A stretch of 21,817 bases of DNA from EX4572-165 sp964581795 (GTDB taxonomy: Archaea > Thermoplasmatota > E2 > DHVEG-1). A model generated the notes under the pieces. That model did not search any database. It saw only the letters and a list, made by a program, of their open reading frames with translations, and was not told the origin of the DNA. The DNA lies in the NCBI GenBank assembly GCA_964581795.1, contig CAZOPW010000044.1:1-21817 (forward strand), read 5' to 3'. The position numbers and the translations under genes are program-made. Positions 6,818 through 14,608 of the stretch are shown piece after piece (position 1 is the first letter of the stretch; the number at the start of each line of letters is the position of its first letter).

Positions 6818-9688
6818 ATGAAAGATATGCTCACGGGAGTTTCACCTGAACACTTGTTTTTTCAGAAAGGAAAAAGAATTAGAGCAGATTCAATTCATCA
6901 ACCATATTTTTTAGCATTTCGAAATACCGAATCTGAAACAAAAGCTGCAAAAAACGAATTAATGAGGCTGTGGGAAAAAAATTCTAATGTCCCCCCTTGG
7001 TCATATATTACTGAGTTTGGAGATATTGAGCCTTATCATAGTTTTTGGCATCATTCTAAAAAACGACATGTTTTTCCAATTTTCATTAATCAGTCATATC
7101 GTGTTCCTGAAACGACCGATTATTTATTTAAAAATCATGATCTTTTCACCGCTGAACATGACATCCCATATCATCAACGTTTAATTGTAGATATTGCAGC
7201 AAAACAAAATCGTTGGATGTATGATAGTTTTGGAAAGAAAGAACGTGTTTCGATGCTTGTTTATGATATCGAAATGAGTGAATTTATTCCCGGTAAAACA
7301 GATGGACCTATTGATATTATTGGTTTTGCTGCGGCAAATATATCATTTCATTCATCAAAAAATCTTGAGTCGGAAACTTTTAATTTTGATTTTGATCATG
7401 TTCCAAATGTTGTCGATGAAGATGATATAATACAGTTGGTATCTAGAAATGAAGATGAAGAGCTTGATCATTTAATCCAATTTTGTAGAACATTTCCCAA
7501 TTATGATATTGTTTCTGGTCACAATATCATTGGTTTTGATAACCGACAAGTTTATGGGAGAGTAAAAAAGCTCTTACAAAAATATCAATCATCTTTATCT
7601 GAAAAACAACAGCAACCCCTTAACGATTTTTTAAATAAGTACGCTCGACTCGATAAATCATTTCATTTTGGAGTTGGATCTGACGTTATTCAAATTTATC
7701 CTTCTGGATTTGACACCTATTTAGCCGCAAGAAAATTTTATCCTCATTTGGATTCTCATAGTTTGAAAGCAGTGGCTCCCTTCTTAGGATATGGGATCGA
7801 TAATCGGTTAATTTTATCACCCGATGAAATTCGTATTGATGATACTACACTGAAATATAATCGACAAGATATCATTGAACAAATGGGTGTTTCTCTTCAA
7901 TTAATTCAACTTACTCTTCCTTTATCATTTACGACAGGTATGCCATTTGAATTACTATTATCAGCTGGAGCAGTGAATATGTGGGATCATATGTCACTTA
8001 TCCGTGGAGTCTTTTCAAAGAAGTTAATGCCTGCAACTTGCAGGGTTAATAATATTGCCAAAACATTGACCAGGGATTTTCATCACGTTAGATCAAGAGA
8101 ACACATTTTAAAGCAAGCTAGGGAGAATATTGAACAATTATCTAAGGAATTTGTTCGAGTTGTTAAATATGGTCCTGAGATGCCTGAGTGGATGCTTTAC
8201 CCGTATGTGATTCATAATGAACAAGCAACAGATGCTGATGAGCGAAGTGGTTATCATATGCCAGGTGGTATGACTATTAAACCGGATAGAGATGCTGATT
8301 CTCATTTTATTCCTTGGTATAAAGTAGTTGTTGCTGATGTTGGAGCGATGTATCCAACGATTCTTAAAGCGTTAAATATTGGTGCGGATACCGTTCGATT
8401 ATGTAAAAAAAATGATGAACCGGACATGTGGTTATGGTTTAAGAAATTACCTAAACGTTTTTTTGACAATGTGGATGTGATATGGAGATCTGTGGATAAA
8501 AATGAGGACACATTTGCTGATAAAGGTTATTGGGTAGGAGTTTGTATTCAGAGTGAGACAGGTGTGGTTAACGGTGCAATGACAGGGATTATGGATATGA
8601 TTGCTAAGATTAAACAAGAATTACAAGATGTGAAAAAAACTGGTGATACAGAGGAAATCAAACGATTAAAAATGATGTATCAAAGTGTGAAAGGAGCTCG
8701 TAATGCTGGCACTCATGGGATTCTATCCGCTCCTAACGTATCAGGTAGACAGTTTAATTTGTGGGGGGCATGTGCGATAACAACAAAGGGGCAAGTTATC
8801 CTTAATGATACGTTGAAGATGCTTCAAAAAAAAGGTATTCGAGTGACCTATGGTGATACTGATGGTATCTATCTGGGATGCTCTCGGTCTGTCTCTAAAA
8901 TACCTGAATTTGCTAAAATTATTGGATTTGATATAACTAAAGATAATGATGTTGAATGGTTAACTCCACCTGATGAAGCAATAAAAGCTATTGAGGAATG
9001 TAACCAGAAATGGCAAATGGAACTTAATTACCCTGAGTTTGAGTTGGAACCGGAGTATCATGACGCCATGATTTTTGTCAAACATAAGAATTATTTGATA
9101 TTTGATGAGAAAAATGGTACTATTCATATGGCTACAAAAGGTAATAATTTTAAGGGGTCCGATAAGGCAAATATTGCACGTAAAGCGTTGAAGGAGATTA
9201 TGATAAATGTGTTGCGTGATGTTTCAACGTGGTCTGATGAAGATGAAGCTCGTTCTCTTGTAAAAGATAGTATTCGCAAGCACACTCAAGATGTTGTTGC
9301 ATCTTTGGATTTTTCTAAGGTGGATATTGAAGATTTAACATTAATTCAAAGTGTGAAACCTGCTCGGTCGTATAAGACGAATCAAGATGGTGGTTTGTCT
9401 ACTTTTGGAAAGCGTGCTGAAGCGTTGGAGAAATTATTGGATGAACCTATTCGTTCTCGAATTAAACTTCGTTTTGTGGTGACTAAGAACCCTTTGCCAG
9501 GTATCCAAAGTCCTTCAAAAAGTGGTGTGAAACCTATTGATTATATGTACCCAGTGGATCTTTTAACGGATAAGGCTCAGATTGATTTAGATTGGTATAA
9601 AGATATGATAGAAAATTATATTCAGGGTGCATTTGGTTTGCCAAAAATTGGGGAGACCCAACAGACAGGTTTAGATGCTTGGATGTAA
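6818..9688 (+). CDS. polB: DNA polymerase family B with proofreading exonuclease
   Basis: Template-directed DNA synthesis with 3'-5' proofreading. All exonuclease motifs are present: ExoI D150-I-E152, ExoII HNIIGFD with Asn236 and Asp241, ExoIII Y347NRQD351. Polymerase motif A is ADVGAMYPTI with Asp507. Motif C is YGDTDG (Tyr678, Asp680, Asp682). The motif-B region reads KGARNAGTHG rather than the common KxxxNSxYG. The 956-residue length exceeds the roughly 780 of standard archaeal PolB, with a long N-terminal region before ExoI. Catalytic carboxylates are intact, so it is probably active and not a degenerate PolB2-type copy. Start ATG 6818 has AGGGGAG about ten bases upstream. The C-terminal end GETQQTGLDAWM may hold a sliding-clamp-binding peptide (QQTGLDAW). 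Confidence 0.92.
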   Translation: MKDMLTGVSPEHLFFQKGKRIRADSIHQPYFLAFRNTESETKAAKNELMRLWEKNSNVPPWSYITEFGDIEPYHSFWHHSKKRHVFPIFINQSYRVPETTDYLFKNHDLFTAEHDIPYHQRLIVDIAAKQNRWMYDSFGKKERVSMLVYDIEMSEFIPGKTDGPIDIIGFAAANISFHSSKNLESETFNFDFDHVPNVVDEDDIIQLVSRNEDEELDHLIQFCRTFPNYDIVSGHNIIGFDNRQVYGRVKKLLQKYQSSLSEKQQQPLNDFLNKYARLDKSFHFGVGSDVIQIYPSGFDTYLAARKFYPHLDSHSLKAVAPFLGYGIDNRLILSPDEIRIDDTTLKYNRQDIIEQMGVSLQLIQLTLPLSFTTGMPFELLLSAGAVNMWDHMSLIRGVFSKKLMPATCRVNNIAKTLTRDFHHVRSREHILKQARENIEQLSKEFVRVVKYGPEMPEWMLYPYVIHNEQATDADERSGYHMPGGMTIKPDRDADSHFIPWYKVVVADVGAMYPTILKALNIGADTVRLCKKNDEPDMWLWFKKLPKRFFDNVDVIWRSVDKNEDTFADKGYWVGVCIQSETGVVNGAMTGIMDMIAKIKQELQDVKKTGDTEEIKRLKMMYQSVKGARNAGTHGILSAPNVSGRQFNLWGACAITTKGQVILNDTLKMLQKKGIRVTYGDTDGIYLGCSRSVSKIPEFAKIIGFDITKDNDVEWLTPPDEAIKAIEECNQKWQMELNYPEFELEPEYHDAMIFVKHKNYLIFDEKNGTIHMATKGNNFKGSDKANIARKALKEIMINVLRDVSTWSDEDEARSLVKDSIRKHTQDVVASLDFSKVDIEDLTLIQSVKPARSYKTNQDGGLSTFGKRAEALEKLLDEPIRSRIKLRFVVTKNPLPGIQSPSKSGVKPIDYMYPVDLLTDKAQIDLDWYKDMIENYIQGAFGLPKIGETQQTGLDAWM

Positions 9689-9730
9689 ATTCTTTGTATT
9701 TTTTTATATTTTTTCTTCTAATTTTTTTAT
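9689..9730 (+). terminator. T-tract terminator of polB
   Basis: Three oligo-T tracts (seven, six and seven T) follow the polB stop within 45 bases. This is the usual archaeal termination signal; no strong hairpin is needed or seen. Confidence 0.5.
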
Positions 9731-9785
9731 GATAATGATTGTAAAGAAGGTGGACAACATATGTATAAGAATTTTTTATAATGAA

Positions 9786-9797
9786 TTAATATAAAAG
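9786..9797 (+). promoter_or_regulatory. TATA box for the 41-residue small ORF
   Basis: TTAATATAAAAG is centred about 23 bases before the ATG at 9815. That spacing predicts transcription starting at or beside the start codon, i.e. a leaderless mRNA. Confidence 0.4.
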
Positions 9798-9814
9798 TAT
9801 GTTTGTTGATATGT

Positions 9815-9940
9815 ATGATAATCGTTGGACAAGTATCAAACAAAGAAGAAGCAATGGAAATTAAAATGATAGCTAAAATGAGTATTGTTGCTCAACGGGC
9901 TCGTTTTCTTGGCAGTCAATTAAAAGACAAATCCTGCTAA
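9815..9940 (+). CDS. Possible leaderless small protein, 41 residues
   Basis: An uninterrupted reading frame ATG...TAA encodes a 41-residue protein that starts MIIVGQVSNKEEAMEIKMIA, continues with a probable amphipathic basic helix (about residues 14-35, containing AQRARFLGSQL), and ends KDKSC. It is not recognised. Support: good codons and amino-acid composition compared with the very AT-rich sequence after it, the base composition changing sharply at its stop, and a TATA box at leaderless spacing. There is no ribosome-binding site. It could instead be the surviving end of a decayed larger gene. Confidence 0.4.
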   Translation: MIIVGQVSNKEEAMEIKMIAKMSIVAQRARFLGSQLKDKSC

Positions 9941-10489
9941 TACCTTTAATATTTTACAGTTACCATCAGGAAATTTATCAATTTCTTTTTTGGTTTTTTC
10001 ATTTATTATTTGAGGGTACTAAGAATATTTTTAATATTTGAACAGTCTAAAAGAGATAAAATTAAAAAAATTAATAATGATCTAATATAAATTTTTATTA
10101 ACATATAAGATATAATATTAATTATCATTATTGTTATTAAGTAAATGGATTAAATATTTTAAATATCTTATTTGTGGTTAAATTTAAAACATAGTAAATT
10201 TATCAAATATTAAAAATCTATTTTTAATTATCATTTTTGATATAAAATTTATGTCAAATTTGTTAAAAAATTTTAAACAAATATTCAAATAAAGATTTTA
10301 ATCAAGGTATAACATGATTAACGCCTTAAAAATAAAGTAAATAATATAATTTTATAACCAAACTCAGATAATTGTAAATAAAGAATAACTATAATATATT
10401 AATGAAAAACATATTATAAAATGAATATGTTGAAAAATATTCAGAATAATATTTATATATTATGTAATGTTAAATCTTATTAAGTAAAT
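9941..10489. other. Very AT-rich gene-free spacer with palindromic stretches
   Basis: About 550 bases of extreme A+T content with no credible gene on either strand. It contains symmetrical elements: ATTAAAAA-tcta-TTTTTAAT near 10209-10228, and an imperfect palindrome of ATTTGTT/AACAAAT arms around AAAAAATTTTA near 10257-10281. The right end holds the promoter of the peptidase gene. I see no tRNA, no CRISPR-type regular repeat and no recognisable origin-binding boxes. It may be a nucleoid-protein-binding or DNA-unwinding region, but nothing proves a role. Confidence 0.5.
10452..10459 (+). promoter_or_regulatory. TATA box of the C25-like peptidase gene
   Basis: TTTATATA predicts a transcription start near 10481. 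That leaves about 36 bases before the GTG at 10517 (room for the AGGGGG site) or about 9 before the ATG at 10490. Confidence 0.45.
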
Positions 10490-10516
10490 ATGAATAGAAT
10501 TAGGGGGCAAACAAAC

Positions 10517-12397
10517 GTGCAAATTAAGAAATCAGCGATACTTAAATTAATTTTCATAGTAGCTTTATTTTTGTCAGCAACTTTTTCACAAGCTATGCAG
10601 ACAACACATCAAAATGAAACTATAATCATAAAAGAACAAATATCAATAGATCAACCAAAAATCTCAACTACTAGTTCAGAAACAACTATTACAATACCTT
10701 CCATTGATACCTATCTATCCTATCCTGGAAATCCAAAAATCCCAATAATCAAAAAAACATATACATTCCCAAAAGACACCCATATTAATTACATAACATG
10801 CAATCCAAAAGAAAAACAAACAATTGATATAACAAAACCTATACGAAAAACACCAATATTTTATTCAACTTCGGGAAACAAAATTTTAACAAATCAAGCT
10901 GAAACATCTTTTAACACAGAGCCATACCCAAAGAACTGGTTTACCACTCAAACTGGTGCAGGAATAACTTCATCCGGGAATCATGTGTTATACGTTACTC
11001 TATCTATTCATCCTATCAGATATCATTCTACTAGAAACACTCTAGACTATGCTTCACATTTTGATATAGAAATATCACATACCTCTACAGAACCAATGCA
11101 AAAATCATTCAGAGTAGATCAAACCCACGAATTGGTTATTATCACGCCAGAATGTTATGTACAAACATTAACCTCATTTGTAAATCATAAACAACAATAC
11201 AATTTACATCCATTAGTAAAAACAACCGATGATATTTACAACCAATTTCAAGGAAGAGATGAACAAGAAAAAATAAAGTATTTCATAAAACATGCTATTG
11301 AAACATATAATACCAAATATGTACTTCTCATTGGGGATATAACTCAACTTCCGATTCGACAAACAGATGCATACCCTTGGGGTTCATACCATGGTTCAGG
11401 AATACTAACTGATTTGTACTATTCCGATATCTATGATGCATCCTATAACTTTGCTTCATGGGATACAAATAATAATGATATATTTGGAGAGGTTAATTTT
11501 GATAGTTTCCCCCCAAATCCAGAAAATATTATTGACGACGTTGATTTATACCCTGACGTTCACATCGGTAGAATACCATGTACCAATACAGATGAATTAA
11601 CAATAGTTTTAACAAAAATAATTACCTATGAACAAATAACTGCTTATCAAAATTGGTTCAAACAAATACTTTTTGCGGGTGGTGACACTTTTCCATTAAC
11701 AAAGGGATCCCCACTAAATGTATTTGAAGGAGAAATTACAAACGTTAAAGTTGGTCAGCAATTACCGGATTTCAAACAAATTAGACTTTGGACGTCAAAA
11801 GGAAATCTTAATGCAATAACGTTTAACAGAGAAATATCCAAAGGAGTGGGATTTGTCAGTTACGCAGGACACGGCTTTGAACATGGATGGGGAACATATA
11901 GACCAAATGCCATCCTTGATGGAAACATGATTTTGTACTTTACACCATATCTAAAAAGATTATCAAATGAACATCGACTACCGGTAATATTCTTTGATGC
12001 ATGTCTCACGGCAAAGCTTGATTTCAATTTATCCGATCTACAGGCATACTATGGATTAAAAGGTCGTTTGATAAGCTTTCTTTTAGGATTTGATAATTCA
12101 GAGCAATATTATCCCTCATTTGCTTGGGCGATATTAAAACAAGAGGCGGGAGGTGCTATCGCCACCATTGGAGCAACACGACCTGCTTATACTTATGTAG
12201 ATGAAGATGGAGTATATGCGGGTGCAGGATTTTTGGATGTTCGTTTTTTCAAAGCATATACAGAAGGAATAACTGTTGGAGAAATGTTATCACAAGCACA
12301 AACGGATTACCAACAATTCGTAGGTAAAGACATGTTTACCATTGAAGAATATATTTTACTAGGTGATCCAAGTTTAAGAGTTGGTGGATATCTATAA
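10517..12397 (+). CDS. Secreted gingipain-like (peptidase family C25) cysteine protease
   Basis: A 626-residue exported protease of clan CD. Residues 1-27 form a signal peptide (QIKKSAILKLIFIVALFLSA...). An N-terminal propeptide-like beta region follows to about residue 195, then the caspase-like catalytic domain. The catalytic dyad is His452 in SYAGHGFEHGW and Cys496 in VIFFDACLTA, the order and context expected of C25. It ends LLGDPSLRVGGYL with no membrane tail or sorting motif, so it is probably released. Start: GTG 10517 has AGGGGG nine bases upstream and gives a normal signal peptide; the ATG at 10490 would add nine residues and lacks such a site. Likely role: breakdown of external proteins. 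Sediment archaea of Marine Benthic Group D are known for such extracellular peptidases. Confidence 0.85.
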   Translation: MQIKKSAILKLIFIVALFLSATFSQAMQTTHQNETIIIKEQISIDQPKISTTSSETTITIPSIDTYLSYPGNPKIPIIKKTYTFPKDTHINYITCNPKEKQTIDITKPIRKTPIFYSTSGNKILTNQAETSFNTEPYPKNWFTTQTGAGITSSGNHVLYVTLSIHPIRYHSTRNTLDYASHFDIEISHTSTEPMQKSFRVDQTHELVIITPECYVQTLTSFVNHKQQYNLHPLVKTTDDIYNQFQGRDEQEKIKYFIKHAIETYNTKYVLLIGDITQLPIRQTDAYPWGSYHGSGILTDLYYSDIYDASYNFASWDTNNNDIFGEVNFDSFPPNPENIIDDVDLYPDVHIGRIPCTNTDELTIVLTKIITYEQITAYQNWFKQILFAGGDTFPLTKGSPLNVFEGEITNVKVGQQLPDFKQIRLWTSKGNLNAITFNREISKGVGFVSYAGHGFEHGWGTYRPNAILDGNMILYFTPYLKRLSNEHRLPVIFFDACLTAKLDFNLSDLQAYYGLKGRLISFLLGFDNSEQYYPSFAWAILKQEAGGAIATIGATRPAYTYVDEDGVYAGAGFLDVRFFKAYTEGITVGEMLSQAQTDYQQFVGKDMFTIEEYILLGDPSLRVGGYL

Positions 12398-12406
12398 ACC
12401 ACAAAA

Positions 12407-12427
12407 TTTCTCCTTTTCATTTTTTTA
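12407..12427 (+). terminator. T-rich terminator after the peptidase gene
   Basis: TTTCTCCTTTTCATTTTTTT begins about ten bases after the stop and ends in seven T bases. Confidence 0.4.
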
Positions 12428-12464
12428 TCCTCTAATTATAACAAAATTAATTTTTTAGTAAATG

Positions 12465-12497
12465 AAAAATAAAAAAAATGAGTGAAAAAAAGAAACA
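12465..12497 (-). terminator. T-tract terminator of the rpl1-rplP0-rpl12 operon
   Basis: On the minus strand TTTCTTTTTTTCACTC and TTTTTTTTATTTTTC follow about 100 bases after the rpl12 stop. They are the first strong oligo-T runs downstream of the operon. Confidence 0.4.
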
Positions 12498-12601
12498 ACG
12501 AAAGAAATCAAATCTATCTTCCTCCTTAAATCTGAAGGGGAAGAAATGAGTGATCTTCCGTTGATTGATTGTCTTATTAGTAACAGGAAACGAAGTTAAA
12601 T

Positions 12602-12922
12602 TTAACCGAATAATGCGCCGAGTCCTTCGGCTGCTTCTTCTTCTGATACTTCCTCTTCCTCTTCTTCCTCTTCTTCTTTCTTCTTTTCTTCTTTCTTTTC
12701 TTCAGAGGAAGTTTCGCCTGAAGCTGCTGGAGCAGCTACTGGTGCGGCCGCTGCATTTTTGATTGCTTCCTCGATATCTACTCCATCAAGTGAAGCGGTC
12801 AACGCTTTGATTCGTGCATCGTCAACATCGACACCGGCAGCAGTAAGCACCTTTTTGACATTTGCTTCAGTGATTTCTTTACCTGCTGAATGAAGAAGCA
12901 TTGCACTGTATATATATTCCAT
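12602..12922 (-). CDS. rpl12: Ribosomal stalk protein aP1 (L12)
   Basis: Dimers of this protein form the flexible stalk of the large subunit and recruit translation GTPases. The 106-residue sequence has the archaeal P1 layout: N-terminal helical dimerisation domain (MEYIYSAMLLHSAGKEITEANVKK..., about 1-58), Ala/Pro-rich hinge (about 59-72), a highly charged stretch with a run of eight glutamates, and the factor-binding tail AAEGLGALFG. Start ATG 12922 has AGGAGG upstream. It is the last gene of the rpl1-rplP0-rpl12 operon, 27 bases after rplP0. Its tail is closely matched by the unknown protein at 5315-5614. Confidence 0.95.
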   Translation of the reverse strand: MEYIYSAMLLHSAGKEITEANVKKVLTAAGVDVDDARIKALTASLDGVDIEEAIKNAAAAPVAAPAASGETSSEEKKEEKKKEEEEEEEEEVSEEEAAEGLGALFG

Positions 12923-12949
12923 TTTCTTTCTAGCCTCCTAAATTATTTT

Positions 12950-13831
12950 CTAGGTCATTTCTTTTAACTCGTCATCAAGTCCTTCTTCTTTGATTTTAGA
13001 TGCAACAGCAATCATCGAACGATGAGCTTTTGCAAGAATATGAGATGCAGTATCCTTAGTGAGGATACCTTGTTCAATTGCAAGGGATAGCGCGGTACGA
13101 TGTGCTTTCGAAATCAATGGAGTAATCGTATGTTTAGTTACCCATCCTGTTTCAACAGCTAACGTAAATGCGCGTCCAGCAGCTTGCATGAACTGTTTAT
13201 GATATGTATCAAGGTCAATGTCAAGAACATCTGGTTTGAAAACAAATCCATCTTCAAACGCTCCTTGTAATGAAATACCAATTTCTAATGGATGAATTTC
13301 AAGTCGTGTAAGCATCTGTGCAACGTCTCGAGGGATTTCTTCTCCCTGTTTAACGATGACTTTATCTTTTTTAATGACAACTTTTCCGCCTTGAATCGCA
13401 GCTGGGATACCTACTTTTTGTAAATCTCCAACAATTGGGCCAGGTTTGAATGGTGTATCACCAGCCTCTACTTTAATGTCTTCCGGAGCAGTTTCTCCTC
13501 CTTTAGCTGGTGCTTTTGTTCGGGTTTCCTTCATCCTGGCTTGTAATCGGAATGGGTTGATATCCGTCGCAATAATTGCACTTTGTCCAGACATGATTTC
13601 TTTTAAGTCATCCAATCCTTCAACATCTTTTTTTGCTTTATCAATTGCACGATGAATTAATGTATTTTTTGAGGAACGGATGGTCATGTTCTCTCTAAGG
13701 TTCTGTCTCATTTGCTGCATTTGAGGTGCTGGAATACTTCCGATTTCTGCGATACCGATAACAGGATGTTGTTTCAGAAGAGTTGATAGCTCTTCTACTT
13801 CCTTGTATTTCCATTGTGCCACATGCGCCAT
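12950..13831 (-). CDS. rplP0: Ribosomal protein aP0 (L10), short form
   Basis: Anchors the stalk to 23S rRNA and L11 and carries aP1 dimers. The N-terminal rRNA-binding domain (MAHVAQWKYKEVEEL..., with RSSKNTLIHRAI) is followed by the extended domain with PGPIVGDLQKVGIPAAI, then the helical spine (about residues 195-280) with successive aP1-binding helices (AGRAFTLAVETG, AHRTALSLAIEQG, AHRSMIAVASK). The start is set at ATG 13831, because family members begin MAHVAxWK and AAGGTGA sits eight bases upstream; the longer GTG start at 13843 has no such site. At 293 residues it stops at DELKEMT and lacks the acidic, stalk-type C-terminal tail found in roughly 335-350-residue archaeal aP0. Confidence 0.94.
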   Translation of the reverse strand: MAHVAQWKYKEVEELSTLLKQHPVIGIAEIGSIPAPQMQQMRQNLRENMTIRSSKNTLIHRAIDKAKKDVEGLDDLKEIMSGQSAIIATDINPFRLQARMKETRTKAPAKGGETAPEDIKVEAGDTPFKPGPIVGDLQKVGIPAAIQGGKVVIKKDKVIVKQGEEIPRDVAQMLTRLEIHPLEIGISLQGAFEDGFVFKPDVLDIDLDTYHKQFMQAAGRAFTLAVETGWVTKHTITPLISKAHRTALSLAIEQGILTKDTASHILAKAHRSMIAVASKIKEEGLDDELKEMT

Positions 13832-13849
13832 GTCCTTTTTCACCTTTTT

Positions 13850-14494
13850 TTAAAGTATTTTTTCTGAAGGTCCCATTGTTGGTTTAACGTAAATAGATCT
13901 AATATTCATTCGACCACGTTCTAAGAGAGTCTCTATCCGTTTGATGATTGCTTCAATGTTCTCTGCGATTTCTTCACTATTCATATCTTCATTTCCTGCA
14001 GTAGTGTGAAACGTAGTATTGCTTTTTGAACGTACTTTCACCGTATTTCTTAATTTTTCAACTGTGTCAGATATATTCCCTTGTGGTGGAACGGGTCGTG
14101 GCATTTTTCCTCGAGGACCAAGAACAGTACCAAGTGTTTTACCAATTGTTGGCATGAGTGGTGCTTCAGCGAGGAAAAAATCATATTCATCCGCGATTTT
14201 TTTTGTTTCTTTCTTATTATCTGAAAGATCTTCAAGATCTTCAGGTTTAATGAGCAAATCGACTAAATCTTTTGATTCCAGTGCTAATTGACCACTGGCA
14301 AAGAGACCTATCTTTGCTTTTGAACCTCTTCCGTGAGGAAGAAGAATATCTTCATCAATACGATTTTTTGGAATGCTTAAATCAATATTTTTAAGATTAA
14401 TGACAACATCAATGGTCTGTTTGAAGTTACGATTGTTTTCTTTTGCAGTTTCCTTAACTTTTTCAACTGCATCAACAAATGTTTTATTTACCAT
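13850..14494 (-). CDS. rpl1: Ribosomal protein L1
   Basis: Builds the L1 stalk that guides deacylated tRNA out of the E site, and in many archaea represses its own mRNA. The 214-residue length is normal. Landmarks: N-terminal VDAVEKVKETAKENNRNFKQ; central GRGSKAKIGLFASG; LAEAPLMPTIGKTLGTVLGPRGKMPRP, the conserved hinge and RNA-binding loop (about 110-136); and C-terminal RSIYVKPTMGPS. First gene of the operon, with rplP0 starting 18 bases beyond its stop. L11, often directly upstream in archaea, is not here: the next gene upstream is the COG1395 regulator. A TATA box at 14575-14586 and an inverted repeat at 14555-14572 precede it. Confidence 0.95.
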   Translation of the reverse strand: MVNKTFVDAVEKVKETAKENNRNFKQTIDVVINLKNIDLSIPKNRIDEDILLPHGRGSKAKIGLFASGQLALESKDLVDLLIKPEDLEDLSDNKKETKKIADEYDFFLAEAPLMPTIGKTLGTVLGPRGKMPRPVPPQGNISDTVEKLRNTVKVRSKSNTTFHTTAGNEDMNSEEIAENIEAIIKRIETLLERGRMNIRSIYVKPTMGPSEKIL

Positions 14495-14554
14495 AGCTAT
14501 CAGTCTTGCATCAATTATTTTGAAGTTGTCTCCATACTATATAATGGAAATGTA

Positions 14555-14572
14555 GTTCTCGGGAATGAGAAC
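14555..14572. promoter_or_regulatory. Inverted repeat at the rpl1 transcription start (candidate operator)
   Basis: GTTCTC-gggaat-GAGAAC is a perfect 6+6 base inverted repeat. It lies between the TATA box and the predicted start of the rpl1 mRNA, where a bound protein would block polymerase. As RNA it could form a hairpin at the very 5' end. Confidence 0.4.
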
Positions 14573-14574
14573 CC

Positions 14575-14586
14575 TATTTATAAAAG
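14575..14586 (-). promoter_or_regulatory. TATA-box promoter of the rpl1 operon
   Basis: On the minus strand CTTTTATAAATA is a near-consensus box. It predicts a start near 14555 and a leader of about 60 bases. The leader contains GGAG and TGATGCAA, which might form an L1-binding element, but I could not fold a convincing rRNA mimic. Confidence 0.6.
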
Positions 14587-14608
14587 TTTGGTCAGTTTGA
14601 ATGCTTTT

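Noticed and set aside
9689..10489. CRISPR array or insertion sequence in the long spacer
   Set aside because: No regularly spaced direct repeats, no transposase frame and no paired terminal repeats with target duplication were seen.
12478..12599. Two tiny plus-strand ORFs overlapping at ATGA (23 and 17 residues), the second with AAGGGGAAG upstream
   Set aside because: The first is Lys/Ser low-complexity, both are very short, and the region is better read as the 3' untranslated region and terminator of the minus-strand ribosomal operon.
13832..13843. GTG start adding four residues to aP0
   Set aside because: The ATG at 13831 has AAGGTGA at good spacing and gives the family N-terminus MAHVAxWK.
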